A DNA stretch of 64,000 nucleotides from Leptospira sp. (GTDB lineage: Bacteria; Spirochaetota; Leptospiria; Leptospirales; Leptospiraceae), in the NCBI GenBank assembly GCA_020831715.1, contig JAFIGA010000048.1:1-64000 (forward strand). The letters run 5' to 3'. The notes below the pieces were generated by a model. The model was not told the DNA's origin. It made no database searches and saw only the letters and a program-made list of their open reading frames with translations. Position 1 is the first letter of the stretch. Each line of letters begins with the position of its first letter. Shown one piece after another: positions 1 through 9,419 of the stretch. The position numbers and the translations under genes are program-made.

Positions 1-1092
1 GACAAAACCAAAGGTTTCGTTCAGGTTCGAGACGCATTGGATCTGAAACGTATGATGGTGACAGTTGTCATCGCACTCCAGCCGGTTGTATTTATGGCTT
101 GTTGGAATACAGGTTATCAAATCTTCCAAACGGGAGAGCCCATCCTTGGATGGAGAGCAGACATTTTGATTTGGCTGGGCATTCTGTCCGATTCAGGTAA
201 TAATTCTGTCGGCAATTCCGGTGGTATGTTGGCAATGATTGCCCTGGGTGCACTCTATTTCATTCCGTTGTATTTAGTTACCAACATCGTTGGTGGAATC
301 TGGGAAGTATTGTTTTCTATCGTTCGAGGAAAACAAATTAACGAAGGTTTCTTGGTGACTGGTTTTTTATTTCCTTTGATTTTACCACCCGACGTACCCC
401 TTTGGATGGTTGCTCTGGGAATTAGCTTCGGTGTGGTGATAGGTAAAGAGATCTTCGGTGGAACGGGTATGAATTTTATCAATGTTGCACTGCTATCTAG
501 GGCATTTTTATTTTTCGCCTATCCTGCTGATTTATCCGGAGACCGGATCTGGATAGCCGTAGATGGCTATACCCAAGCAACAGTACTCGGTGCCGTGGCA
601 AATGCCGAAACATTCCCATATACTTGGATGGACGCCTTTCTCGGATTTATTCCGGGGTCTATGGGAGAGACATCGGCTCTTGCTTGTTTGTTAGGTGGTG
701 CTTATCTTATATGGTCTCGTATTAGTTCTTGGAGAATTGTTCTGGGCATGCTTGCTTCCTTTTCTCTCACGATCCTATTCTTGAATTATGTGGGTTCCAA
801 TCCGGTCACTCAGATGTCGTTGGATTGGCATTTGGTTGTGGGAGGATTCGCCTTTGGAACCATCTATATGGCAACCGATCCGGTGACAGCTTCCATGACC
901 AATACGGGTCGATGGATCTATGGAGCTCTCTGTGGATTCTTGTCTGCATTGATTCGCGCAGTCAATCCTGCTTTTCCGGAAGGCGTAATGCTTGCTATAC
1001 TATTGGCAAATGTTTTCGCCCCGACCATAGATTATTTCGTGGTAGAAGCCAATAAAAAAAGAAGGAGGCTTCGCGAAACACATGAGTGGTAA
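1..1092 (+). CDS. nqrB: Na+-translocating NADH:quinone reductase subunit B (5' truncated by window edge)
   Basis: Open in frame from base 1 (DKTKGFVQVRDALDLKRMM...); polytopic membrane protein with NqrB-type motifs (GIWEVLFSIVRGKQINEGFLVTGFLFPLILPPDVPLW, ATDPVTASMT); followed by nqrC-F. Confidence 0.95.
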   Translation, partial: DKTKGFVQVRDALDLKRMMVTVVIALQPVVFMACWNTGYQIFQTGEPILGWRADILIWLGILSDSGNNSVGNSGGMLAMIALGALYFIPLYLVTNIVGGIWEVLFSIVRGKQINEGFLVTGFLFPLILPPDVPLWMVALGISFGVVIGKEIFGGTGMNFINVALLSRAFLFFAYPADLSGDRIWIAVDGYTQATVLGAVANAETFPYTWMDAFLGFIPGSMGETSALACLLGGAYLIWSRISSWRIVLGMLASFSLTILFLNYVGSNPVTQMSLDWHLVVGGFAFGTIYMATDPVTASMTNTGRWIYGALCGFLSALIRAVNPAFPEGVMLAILLANVFAPTIDYFVVEANKKRRRLRETHEW

Positions 1093-1882
1093 TAAAGCAA
1101 TCGATAAGGATTCTATATCCAATGTATTTCGTGTGGTGATTGGAGTGAGTTTGGTCTGCTCCATTATGGTTGCCACATCTGCTGTTCTTTTAAGAGAGCG
1201 CCAACTTGCCAATCAGGCTTTGGATTTGAAGAAGAACGTTTTGGTCGCTGCGGGAAAATACAAAAATGGAATGCAGTCAGAAGAAATTGAAGATGCATTT
1301 CGACTCATAAAACCGATCGTTGTGGACTTCGAAAAAAATACCATAACAACCGAGATTGATCCGGTTACCTATGATATGGCGAAGGCGGCTAAGGATCCGG
1401 ATACTTCCGTGGCAATTCCCGCGAATGAAGATATTGCGAATCTTAGGCGACTTCCCCATTATGGAATTATTTATCTCTATATGTTGGATGGTAAGATCGA
1501 AAAAATTATTCTACCCATATCCGGATTGGGGCTTTGGAGTACTTTGTATGGTTTTATCTCCTTGGAAAATGATGGTGTGACAGTATCGGGCATAAATTTT
1601 TACGAGCACTCTGAGACTCCCGGCTTGGGTGGTGAAGTGGACAATACTGCTTGGCAGAAGAACTGGACAGGCAAGAAAGTTTATGATGCGGAAGGGCTTC
1701 CCAAGATTGAAGTTGTCAAGGGATCTGTGGATACATCCCGTTCGGGATCTGAACACCGTGTAGACGGTATATCCGGTGCAACCATTACAGCAAGGGCTGT
1801 GGGTGATATGGTTCGGTTTTGGTTGAGTGATGCTGTGTATGGTAAAATATTAAAATCAATAACGGAGGAAGGAAATGAATAA
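1082..1882 (+). CDS. nqrC: Na+-translocating NADH:quinone reductase subunit C
   Basis: FMN-binding motif [10 protein letters not shown] (S-G-A-T) near the C-terminus; N-terminal TM; overlaps nqrB end. Confidence 0.94.
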   Translation: MSGNKAIDKDSISNVFRVVIGVSLVCSIMVATSAVLLRERQLANQALDLKKNVLVAAGKYKNGMQSEEIEDAFRLIKPIVVDFEKNTITTEIDPVTYDMAKAAKDPDTSVAIPANEDIANLRRLPHYGIIYLYMLDGKIEKIILPISGLGLWSTLYGFISLENDGVTVSGINFYEHSETPGLGGEVDNTAWQKNWTGKKVYDAEGLPKIEVVKGSVDTSRSGSEHRVDGISGATITARAVGDMVRFWLSDAVYGKILKSITEEGNE

Positions 1883-2498
1883 AGCAATGAAGACCTTGTT
1901 TCATCCAATATTTGATGAGAATCCCATAGCTCTTCAGATTTTGGGAATCTGCTCTGCTCTTGCCGTAACAACTAAAATGGAAACAGCGATTGTCATGAGT
2001 GTCGCCGTGATAGCTGTGATAGCATTTTCGAGTGTTTTTGTTTCATTGATTCGAGACTCCGTTCCCAGTTCTATTCGTATCATTGTTCAGATGACAATCA
2101 TTGCTTCTTCTGTTATTATTACCGATCAGATCATCAAGGCGTATTTATTTGATCTGAGTAAACAGCTTTCCGTTTTTGTTGGTTTGATCATTACAAATTG
2201 TATTGTATTGGGAAGGACGGAAGGATTTGCCTTGAAGAATAAGCCCGGCTATTCGTTTTTGGATGCTATTGGAAATGGTCTAGGATATAGCTTGATTCTT
2301 TTGTTTGTGGCTTTTTTCCGTGAACTATTAGGTTCCGGGAATCTTTTCGGCATTCATATCTTACAGACTGTTTCCGAGGGAGGTTGGTTTGAACCCAATG
2401 GACTCTTGCTCTTACCGCCTAGTGCATTTTTTATCATAGGATTATTTATCTGGGGACTCAGAACTTGGAAGAAAGAGCAGGTGGAAGCCAATGGTTGA
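1875..2498 (+). CDS. nqrD: Na+-translocating NADH:quinone reductase subunit D
   Basis: Rnf/Nqr D family sequence ([28 protein letters not shown]); operon position. Confidence 0.94.
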   Translation: MNKAMKTLFHPIFDENPIALQILGICSALAVTTKMETAIVMSVAVIAVIAFSSVFVSLIRDSVPSSIRIIVQMTIIASSVIITDQIIKAYLFDLSKQLSVFVGLIITNCIVLGRTEGFALKNKPGYSFLDAIGNGLGYSLILLFVAFFRELLGSGNLFGIHILQTVSEGGWFEPNGLLLLPPSAFFIIGLFIWGLRTWKKEQVEANG

Positions 2499-3102
2499 TC
2501 ATTATTTATCCTTACTTATAAAAGCAATTTTTGTGGAGAACATGGCACTTGCCTTCTTCTTGGGGATGTGTACTTTCCTTGCTGTTTCCAAAAAGGTATC
2601 TACCGCAATAGGATTGAGCATTGCTGTGGTTGTGGTTCAGACAATCACAGTTCCTGCGAATAACTTTTTCTATAGATCGGTGATTCGAGAAGGTGCCTTG
2701 GTATGGGCAGGTTATGAGGACTCGAATTTGGAATTTCTGGGTTTGATTACATATATCGGTGTAATCGCCGCTATGGTTCAAATCTTGGAAATGAGCTTGG
2801 ATAAATTTTTCCCCGCATTGTATAGCTCCTTGGGGATATTTCTTCCCCTGATAACTGTGAATTGTGCGATACTGGGGGGATCTCTTTTTATGGTGGAGAG
2901 AGATTATAATTTCCCGGAATCGGTTGCCTATGGATTTGGTTCGGGTTTGGGTTGGGGTATTGCACTCGTGGGACTTGCCGGAATTCGTGAAAAAATGAAG
3001 TATTCCTCTGTTCCCGAAGGACTGAAGGGATTGGGTATAACATTTATTATAGTTGGTCTTATGGCTATGGCGTTTATGGGTTTCTCGGGAATACAATTAT
3101 GA
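2491..3102 (+). CDS. nqrE: Na+-translocating NADH:quinone reductase subunit E
   Basis: NqrE motifs ([44 protein letters not shown]); operon position. Confidence 0.95.
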   Translation: MVDHYLSLLIKAIFVENMALAFFLGMCTFLAVSKKVSTAIGLSIAVVVVQTITVPANNFFYRSVIREGALVWAGYEDSNLEFLGLITYIGVIAAMVQILEMSLDKFFPALYSSLGIFLPLITVNCAILGGSLFMVERDYNFPESVAYGFGSGLGWGIALVGLAGIREKMKYSSVPEGLKGLGITFIIVGLMAMAFMGFSGIQL

Positions 3103-4325
3103 TCACAGAGATTTCGATAGGTGTAGGAGTATTCACGGGTATTGTAATTTTTCTTACAATAGTAATACTCATCGCCAGAAATAAATTGGTTCCCCAAGGC
3201 AAGATTCACATCGATATCAATGAAGATAAAGATTTGGGAGTGGATGTTGCCGTAGGTGGCAAGCTACTCAATGCCCTCAGTGCCAAGAAAATTTTCATAT
3301 CTTCTGCTTGCGGGGGCGGGGGAACCTGTGGGCAGTGTAAGGTGAAGGTTGTAGCAGGGGGAGGGGAGCTTCTTCCCACAGAAGTCAGTCATATCAATCG
3401 AAAAGAATCCAAAGAAGGATATCGTCTCTCTTGCCAGGTAGTCTGTAAAGAAGACATGAAAATTGAATTGCCCAAAGAAATATTCGGAACTCATAAATGG
3501 AAATGTAAAGTTCGATCCAATCACAATGTGGCAACATTTATCAAAGAGTTGGTTCTGGAACTTCCCACCGGACAAAATGTAGATTTCCGAGCCGGTGGCT
3601 TTATACAAATTGATGCGCCTCCGCATAAGATGGAGTATCAAAATATCTCCGTAGAAGATCGATTTCGTGATGAATGGGATCGCTACAATCTATGGCAGTA
3701 TACTTCCAAGGTTTCCAAGCCGGTGACACGTGCCTATTCCATGGCGAATTATCCCGAGGAAGAAGGAATCATCATGTTAAATGTTCGGATTGCTTCACCA
3801 CCACCCAATTCATCCGGTATTCCTCCCGGCAAGATGAGTTCATTTCTTTTTAATTTAAAAGAAGGAGACAGTGTAACAATATCAGGCCCCTATGGAGAAT
3901 TCTACGCCAAGGAGACGGATAAAGAAATGGTGTTTGTTGGTGGGGGTGCGGGAATGGCTCCTATGCGTTCTCATATTTTTGACCAATTGAAACGTCTTGG
4001 ATCCAAACGTAAGATTTCATTCTGGTATGGAGCGAGGTCTCTTCGAGAGATGTTCTACAAAGAGGATTTTGATTCACTCGCAAACGACTTTCCCAATTTT
4101 ACTTGGCATATTGCACTATCCGAGCCACAGCCGGAAGACAACTGGACCGGATCAACCGGGTTCATTCATAAAGTACTTTTAGATGAGTATCTGAGCAAGC
4201 ATGCAACACCGGAAGATTGTGAATATTATTTGTGTGGGCCTCCGATGATGCTAAAGGCTACTTTGGGAATGCTTCATGATTTGGGAGTAGAAGAAGAGAA
4301 CATTCTGTTCGATGATTTTGGGTAG
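3099..4325 (+). CDS. nqrF: Na+-translocating NADH:quinone reductase subunit F
   Basis: 2Fe-2S ferredoxin motif [16 protein letters not shown] reductase motifs ([32 protein letters not shown]). Confidence 0.96.
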   Translation: MITEISIGVGVFTGIVIFLTIVILIARNKLVPQGKIHIDINEDKDLGVDVAVGGKLLNALSAKKIFISSACGGGGTCGQCKVKVVAGGGELLPTEVSHINRKESKEGYRLSCQVVCKEDMKIELPKEIFGTHKWKCKVRSNHNVATFIKELVLELPTGQNVDFRAGGFIQIDAPPHKMEYQNISVEDRFRDEWDRYNLWQYTSKVSKPVTRAYSMANYPEEEGIIMLNVRIASPPPNSSGIPPGKMSSFLFNLKEGDSVTISGPYGEFYAKETDKEMVFVGGGAGMAPMRSHIFDQLKRLGSKRKISFWYGARSLREMFYKEDFDSLANDFPNFTWHIALSEPQPEDNWTGSTGFIHKVLLDEYLSKHATPEDCEYYLCGPPMMLKATLGMLHDLGVEEENILFDDFG

Positions 4326-4371
4326 ACTGTTATTTTCAGTAATTCATTCAGAAATACAAATTGCCAAGGGT

Positions 4372-4425
4372 AAAAAAAAGCACCCCTCCCGCAACTTTTA
4401 ACAATGAATACGATGGAAGGGGTGC
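4372..4425 (-). terminator. Putative Rho-independent terminator downstream of the 4452..5027 minus-strand gene
   Basis: 8-bp perfect stem GCACCCCT/AGGGGTGC (4380-4387 / 4418-4425) followed on the minus strand by eight T; the loop is unusually long (30 nt). Confidence 0.6.
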
Positions 4426-4451
4426 GAATGTTCTTTCGGAGAAAATTGGAG

Positions 4452-5027
4452 TTAAAAATACCTCTCAGCATCTTTAAAAAATTGCTCGGTGGTTCTTTCG
4501 AACACAGACTTCTCAGTTGCGGTATCTGTATTCAACCAAATAACGAAAAAAAGTGGGAACCATTGTCCATATTTCCTTTCGACAGAATAAGAGAAAGTCT
4601 CAACTTCTTTCCCATTCTTCCAAAGAGTATATCGCATATCATAGCCATCATGCATACTCCATGCAGGTAAAATGGTAGCTGTCATCGTGCTGGCAGTAAG
4701 AAAGAGGAGTGCCGGTGTGGTAGGCGAACGATAGTCCACTTTTACATCCACAAAATATCCATCATTGGGGACATCTACACCGGATTCGGTGTTCTTGAAA
4801 GGAGTCTTAACTTGGAAATAAGTCTCCATAGCCTCCTTGCCACCTAGATTGAAGGCAGGAAAATAGGGCAGATTATAGACTAGCTTCTTGTCGTGGATCT
4901 TTTTGGAACTGACCAAGGGATCTGCCTTAGGAAAATCCTTATAATCTATCAGACAATTTGCAGTTGTAGTTGCCACGAAAAGGGTGAAAAACAAGGATAA
5001 TTGTTTGATATTTATTCTCATATGCAA
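4452..5027 (-). CDS. Hypothetical probable lipoprotein
   Basis: 191-aa ORF, N-terminal hydrophobic signal then a Cys (FVATTTANC), terminator downstream. Confidence 0.7.
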   Translation of the reverse strand: MHMRINIKQLSLFFTLFVATTTANCLIDYKDFPKADPLVSSKKIHDKKLVYNLPYFPAFNLGGKEAMETYFQVKTPFKNTESGVDVPNDGYFVDVKVDYRSPTTPALLFLTASTMTATILPAWSMHDGYDMRYTLWKNGKEVETFSYSVERKYGQWFPLFFVIWLNTDTATEKSVFERTTEQFFKDAERYF

Positions 5028-5133
5028 TACTTAGACGATGGAAATATGCGAATGGTTCATTTAATCTATTGTCAGATTCATGCCATACAAAATCCTGGAG
5101 AAAACAGTGAATACCTAAAAGGGGAAAACTTCC

Positions 5134-5301
5134 ATGGCTGAAGAAACAACAGAAAAGAAAAACAAAAAAATCTCCAAGATGACCTTGGATGAGATCGAAA
5201 CTGCAATCAAGAAGGCAACTGAGGCTATGAATGGCTCAACTGCACTCTACGTAAAGCACCTCAATCAGAGAAAACAAGAACTTCTCGCTAAACAATCTTA
5301 A
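5134..5301 (+). CDS. Small (55 aa) Lys/Glu-rich conserved-looking hypothetical protein
   Basis: ORF below the track cut-off: MAEETTEKKNKKISKMTLDEIETAIKKATEAMNGSTALYVKHLNQRKQELLAKQS*, preceded by a purine-rich site (AAAAGGGGAAAA). Confidence 0.6.
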   Translation: MAEETTEKKNKKISKMTLDEIETAIKKATEAMNGSTALYVKHLNQRKQELLAKQS

Positions 5302-5311
5302 TACTTAGAAT

Positions 5312-7255
5312 TTGCTTCAATTAGTAGGAATAGAGCATCGTTATGGCTCCAATATCCTCTTTGATGGATTTTCGTGGCATATTAAGCCAGGCACTCGTAC
5401 GGCTCTCGTGGGTCCGAACGGTGCCGGGAAAACTACTCTCTTTAAAATTGCAACCGAAGAGCTGAAACCTGATGCCGGTTCTGTAGTCCGTTCGAAAGAA
5501 ACGCAGATTTCTCTATTCCAACAGATTCCTGATTTCAATCCCAGTGCTACAATTTTGGAGACGGCACTCTCCAAGAACAGTTTGTATTCAGAATACAGTC
5601 ATGAGATCCACAGGATTCACGAAAAAATGGATTCTGTAGATCCGTCCTCTTCTGAGTTTGAAAGACTTTTGGATGAGCAGGCAAATATGGAAGAGTTTGC
5701 ACAGAAGCACGACCTGCACAATCTCGAAACCAAGGCTAAAAAAATTCTCAGCGGACTGGGTTTTACCGATGAAGGTATGGAAAGAGCGGTAAGCTCTTAT
5801 TCACCGGGATACCAGCATAGATTGGGTCTTGCCATTGCATTATTGAATACACATAATCTTCTGTTTCTGGATGAACCAACCAATCATTTGGATGACTCCG
5901 CTAAAAACTGGTTAGCTGATTACTTAGTGGGTCAAAAGGCAGCATTTGTTCTTGTAACTCACGATCCTGAGTTTCTAAATAAAACTACTAAATCTATAAC
6001 AGAGGTCAATTCAAAAGGAGTTTTCGAGTTCGAAGGAAGTCTGGATGAATTCTTCGAGGCAAAAGAAGAAATCCAAGCCAGACTGCAGAAACAATTCGAT
6101 AAAGAAGAAACGTATTTGAAAGCCAGAATGGATTGGGTGGATCGATTTCGGGCAAAAGCTACCAAGGCTAGGCAAGCTCAATCTGTTCTGAAAAAATTGG
6201 AGAAGCGAGAAAAAGTTGAGGCACCTGAGGAAAGTTTTTGGAGCCAGAAACCCGAATACAATTTTCGCTACGAAGAGGCTTCCAAGATATCATTTAGAAT
6301 CAGTGGCGGTTCCTATACCTATCCGGGAACTACAGATGTGATTTATTCCGGTGCTGATATGGAAGTGAATAATGGGGATAAGGTGGCGATTGTTGGTCCC
6401 AATGGAGTGGGTAAATCCACCTTCCTTCGTTCCATTGCAGGAATTACTTCTTTCACGGAGGGAGACTTCATGAAGGGTCCCCGAACCAAAATCGGATACT
6501 TTTCTCAGAACCACAGAGAAAAATTAAATGAAGATCTCAATCTATTACAGACCGTTCTAAAATACTTCCCCCATCTTGCCGATGTGGAAGCTCGTTCTAT
6601 ATTGGGGCATTTTGCCTTCCCGGGGGATAGCGTGTTCAAGTCCGTTCGAGCACTATCCGGTGGAGAACAGAGTAGGCTCAGGCTTGCTCTTTTGGTTCAT
6701 ACTCCAACCAATTGTCTTTTGTTAGATGAGCCAACCAATCACTTGGATATAGTGGTGAGAGATGCATTGAAGCGAGCTTTAGTTGCCTATCAGGGATCGG
6801 TGGTTGTGATCAGTCATGATCCCGAATTTTTGACCGGATTCTGCGATAGAACATTTCAACTATCAGGTGGAAAGTTGAATAACTTGAATGTTAGTTTTGA
6901 TGATTATCTTATCTATCACAAGGAAGATGAGGATGAGATATCCAAATCCGGAGGTAGAACGGAAGGATCGAATAAGCCTCAAACAATGACAAAATCGGCT
7001 AAGAATCAGATGAAAAATCGAATCAAGTCAATTGAAAAAGAGATTCCCGATATTGAAAAGAAATTGGAACTTTTGGAAAAAAATAAAAAGTCCAAAGAAG
7101 AGTTGCTTGCCGATCCTGATTTTTTTAAGAATCGGAGTTACCAGACAGAATTGGATTCCTACAATGAGATAAAAAATGAGATTGCCAGCCTCACTGATCA
7201 GTGGGAAGTTGCTCATAAAGAATTAGATAGTTTAAAAGAGCAGGTAAGTCAATGA
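5312..7255 (+). CDS. ABC-F family ATP-binding cassette protein
   Basis: Two Walker A motifs (GPNGAGKTT, GPNGVGKST), signature LSGGEQSRLRLA, two LLFLDEPTNHLD/LLLDEPTNHLD motifs, inter-ABC linker, C-terminal coiled coil, no TM. Likely TTG start. Confidence 0.93.
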   Translation: MLQLVGIEHRYGSNILFDGFSWHIKPGTRTALVGPNGAGKTTLFKIATEELKPDAGSVVRSKETQISLFQQIPDFNPSATILETALSKNSLYSEYSHEIHRIHEKMDSVDPSSSEFERLLDEQANMEEFAQKHDLHNLETKAKKILSGLGFTDEGMERAVSSYSPGYQHRLGLAIALLNTHNLLFLDEPTNHLDDSAKNWLADYLVGQKAAFVLVTHDPEFLNKTTKSITEVNSKGVFEFEGSLDEFFEAKEEIQARLQKQFDKEETYLKARMDWVDRFRAKATKARQAQSVLKKLEKREKVEAPEESFWSQKPEYNFRYEEASKISFRISGGSYTYPGTTDVIYSGADMEVNNGDKVAIVGPNGVGKSTFLRSIAGITSFTEGDFMKGPRTKIGYFSQNHREKLNEDLNLLQTVLKYFPHLADVEARSILGHFAFPGDSVFKSVRALSGGEQSRLRLALLVHTPTNCLLLDEPTNHLDIVVRDALKRALVAYQGSVVVISHDPEFLTGFCDRTFQLSGGKLNNLNVSFDDYLIYHKEDEDEISKSGGRTEGSNKPQTMTKSAKNQMKNRIKSIEKEIPDIEKKLELLEKNKKSKEELLADPDFFKNRSYQTELDSYNEIKNEIASLTDQWEVAHKELDSLKEQVSQ

Positions 7256-7602
7256 GTGTACCGGAAATAGATACCCCAAGTTTAAAAAAAAGATTGGATG
7301 ATAGAATTGCAGGAAAGGATTCTTTCCACCTTTTGGATGTAAGAAATCCGCATGAACAAGATATTGCTTTGATCCCCGGAACCGATCGTTTGATCCCTGT
7401 TACTGAATTGGAAAGTAGACTTTCCGAATTGGATGACTGGAAGGCAGATGGGCAAGAATTGTTGGTCTATTGCAGATCCGGTGGAAGATCCGGCAATGCA
7501 GTGGCACTACTCATGCAGAATGGATTCACTAAATGCAAGAACGTAGCCGGTGGAACTCTCGCATACTCAGACCAAGTGGATCCGAGTATGGAGAAGTATT
7601 GA
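7252..7602 (+). CDS. Rhodanese-like domain protein
   Basis: LLDVRNPHEQDI and active-site loop CRSGGRS; start overlaps preceding stop (ATGA). Confidence 0.92.
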   Translation: MSVPEIDTPSLKKRLDDRIAGKDSFHLLDVRNPHEQDIALIPGTDRLIPVTELESRLSELDDWKADGQELLVYCRSGGRSGNAVALLMQNGFTKCKNVAGGTLAYSDQVDPSMEKY

Positions 7603-7630
7603 AATATATTTCATAGGTATAATCTTACTT

Positions 7631-7668
7631 AGAACTTGTTTCCAAAAAAGGGTTTTGGGACAAGTTCT
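7631..7668. terminator. Hairpin between convergent genes, possible bidirectional terminator
   Basis: AGAACTTGT / ACAAGTTCT 9-bp outer stem with inner CCAAAA/TTTTGG. Confidence 0.45.
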
Positions 7669-8864
7669 TATAAATTTCCATGTATCATAGGTCGGATTGT
7701 TTCAGCAAAAAACAATGAATTGCCCGTTGGTGGGAGATTCGTTATGCTAGACTTCCGACCTAAATTATTTACAGAAATGATACCAAAGTAACCTCGATTT
7801 CTATCCAACCAAGGGAAGAATCCGTTTGCTCCGACTGAGTGAGATATTAAATCCTTATCACATTCGGTTGCATTATTTGGATTGGAACAATATCTCCAAT
7901 TACCCAGACCGTACTTCCACTGGTATCCAAAGGCTGAAAACTGCGAAAAACCAATTCGAGATCCCTCGGACTGATCATCGAGAATCTCACTCACACGTGC
8001 AGGTGTTAGAAAGCCCGGAACATCCGCAGTTCCATTGAATGCATTTCCTTCCCTTACCAATGCTAACATAATTCGAGAGTATTCTCTGGGAGATATAATC
8101 AACCCGTAGGCTCCGGCAAGACTCCCATCTCCATCGGGATTTCCTCCCAAGCCACTCACCCATTTGGTTCTCTCCCCATTGAAGCCAAGTGGAGTGACAA
8201 CCTCGTCAATGTACAATTGACTCCAAGATTTGCCACAAGCAACTTCTGTCATTCTCTGTGCCACTGCCATATGATTCGAGTTATATACAAATGACTCGCC
8301 GGCAGGATCTTGCTTAGTATTGTCTCTGATTGAATTCACACATTCATCTTTTTGTGCGTTGCTTGCATTGTTTGGAAGATTGGCGATGCATGCATCTTGA
8401 CCGGAAGCTCCCCCTCGGTCATTCAATCCTGATGTGAAAGCAAGAAGTTGTCTCATTGTGATATTGTTACGAGTTGTCCATCCCAGAACTTGCCCTGTAG
8501 TTGAATTCAGTGAAAGTGCTCCACCTGTATTACAAGATCCACTTTGTATGGCACGCTGAATCACAACAGCCGTGACCCATTTTGATCCCGAGAAAATAAT
8601 TTGATGCTTATTGTTGGCGATATTTCCTAGTTCTCTATCATGGATGATTCTGTTATTTTTATCAATTACCAATAAGCTAGCTCCCTCATCTGCAGTTCTG
8701 GCGAACCTTTCAAAGCAATCATTTACATTCGTACATTGTGCACCACCAATTGCCAAGTAAGTCAGAGATTGGGCGTAGTTGGGGGATTCTTCGTTTCTAC
8801 AATTCAGCAAGAAAACGAGGGAAATTGCTATAGAGGTTAATTTAAAAAAGTTATTCTTTCTCAT
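7668..8864 (-). CDS. Serine hydrolase, beta-lactamase class C / penicillin-binding-like lipoprotein
   Basis: S-x-x-K motif in FSGSKWVTA, YNSN motif; lipobox in MRKNNFFKLTSIAISLVFLLNC. Start reassigned from 9041 to ATG at 8864 because of the signal peptide. Confidence 0.85.
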   Translation of the reverse strand: MRKNNFFKLTSIAISLVFLLNCRNEESPNYAQSLTYLAIGGAQCTNVNDCFERFARTADEGASLLVIDKNNRIIHDRELGNIANNKHQIIFSGSKWVTAVVIQRAIQSGSCNTGGALSLNSTTGQVLGWTTRNNITMRQLLAFTSGLNDRGGASGQDACIANLPNNASNAQKDECVNSIRDNTKQDPAGESFVYNSNHMAVAQRMTEVACGKSWSQLYIDEVVTPLGFNGERTKWVSGLGGNPDGDGSLAGAYGLIISPREYSRIMLALVREGNAFNGTADVPGFLTPARVSEILDDQSEGSRIGFSQFSAFGYQWKYGLGNWRYCSNPNNATECDKDLISHSVGANGFFPWLDRNRGYFGIISVNNLGRKSSITNLPPTGNSLFFAETIRPMIHGNL

Positions 8865-9346
8865 AAGTTGATTACCGGTTCGATGTGAAGTAGATTTCCT
8901 GTTTTTTCCAGTTTGCAAGAAGCGAGTTCGGGAATGATTAAACCATCTCTGATAGAAGCAACGATAGCTCCTCCGGGTGGTAAGGAATCCAAATAAGAGC
9001 CATATAAAAATGCTGCTCGACCTCGGATTGTTTTCGTGCACTCATCCAGGGATTTTTGCGTGTAAAATTCATTGTCCGGTATGGGGGATAGAATGGGTTG
9101 CAAGAAAGATGCTAGAAAACCATTGATCACTGTTAAAAAGCCAACTTCCTGAATCCCTGCTTGCATGCCCTTTTGAGCAAGCCAAAGTAGCTGTCCGGTT
9201 GTGACTGCTTCAAAAGTAGCCTCCGCAATAGCCTCTTTGGCTTCTTTACCTGTAACGGAATCCCTTGTGGGAATTCCAACTTCTTCCATCACCATGCAAT
9301 TGTGCATTAAAAATAGAATAAAAATACTTGCTCCAATTTTTCTCAT
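8861..9346 (-). CDS. Small Leptospira-type lipoprotein (TIGR04452-like)
   Basis: MRKIGASIFILFLMHNCMVMEEVGIPTRDSVTGKEAKEAIAEA; lipoprotein signal; the TRDSVTGKEAKEAI motif is recalled from the Leptospira lipoprotein family. ORF could start upstream at 9391. Confidence 0.7.
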   Translation of the reverse strand: MRKIGASIFILFLMHNCMVMEEVGIPTRDSVTGKEAKEAIAEATFEAVTTGQLLWLAQKGMQAGIQEVGFLTVINGFLASFLQPILSPIPDNEFYTQKSLDECTKTIRGRAAFLYGSYLDSLPPGGAIVASIRDGLIIPELASCKLEKTGNLLHIEPVINL

Positions 9347-9419
9347 GCTCGTTAGACATTTTTTAAGGCAAATTTTGTCAAAAATTGGCATAATTCTAAA
9401 ATAAATGTCTTAATCTAAT

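Noticed and set aside
2512-3096. 194-aa antisense ORF opposite nqrE
   Set aside because: His/Cys/Thr-rich antisense translation of a well-supported gene; no start signal.
3300-3370. G-rich tracts as possible phase-variable or G4 sequence
   Set aside because: Explained by the conserved 2Fe-2S cysteine/glycine motif of NqrF ([10 protein letters not shown]).
7668-9041. Full 457-aa form of the serine hydrolase ORF
   Set aside because: The first 59 residues are antisense-like and overlap the upstream lipoprotein gene; a canonical lipoprotein signal begins at 8864.
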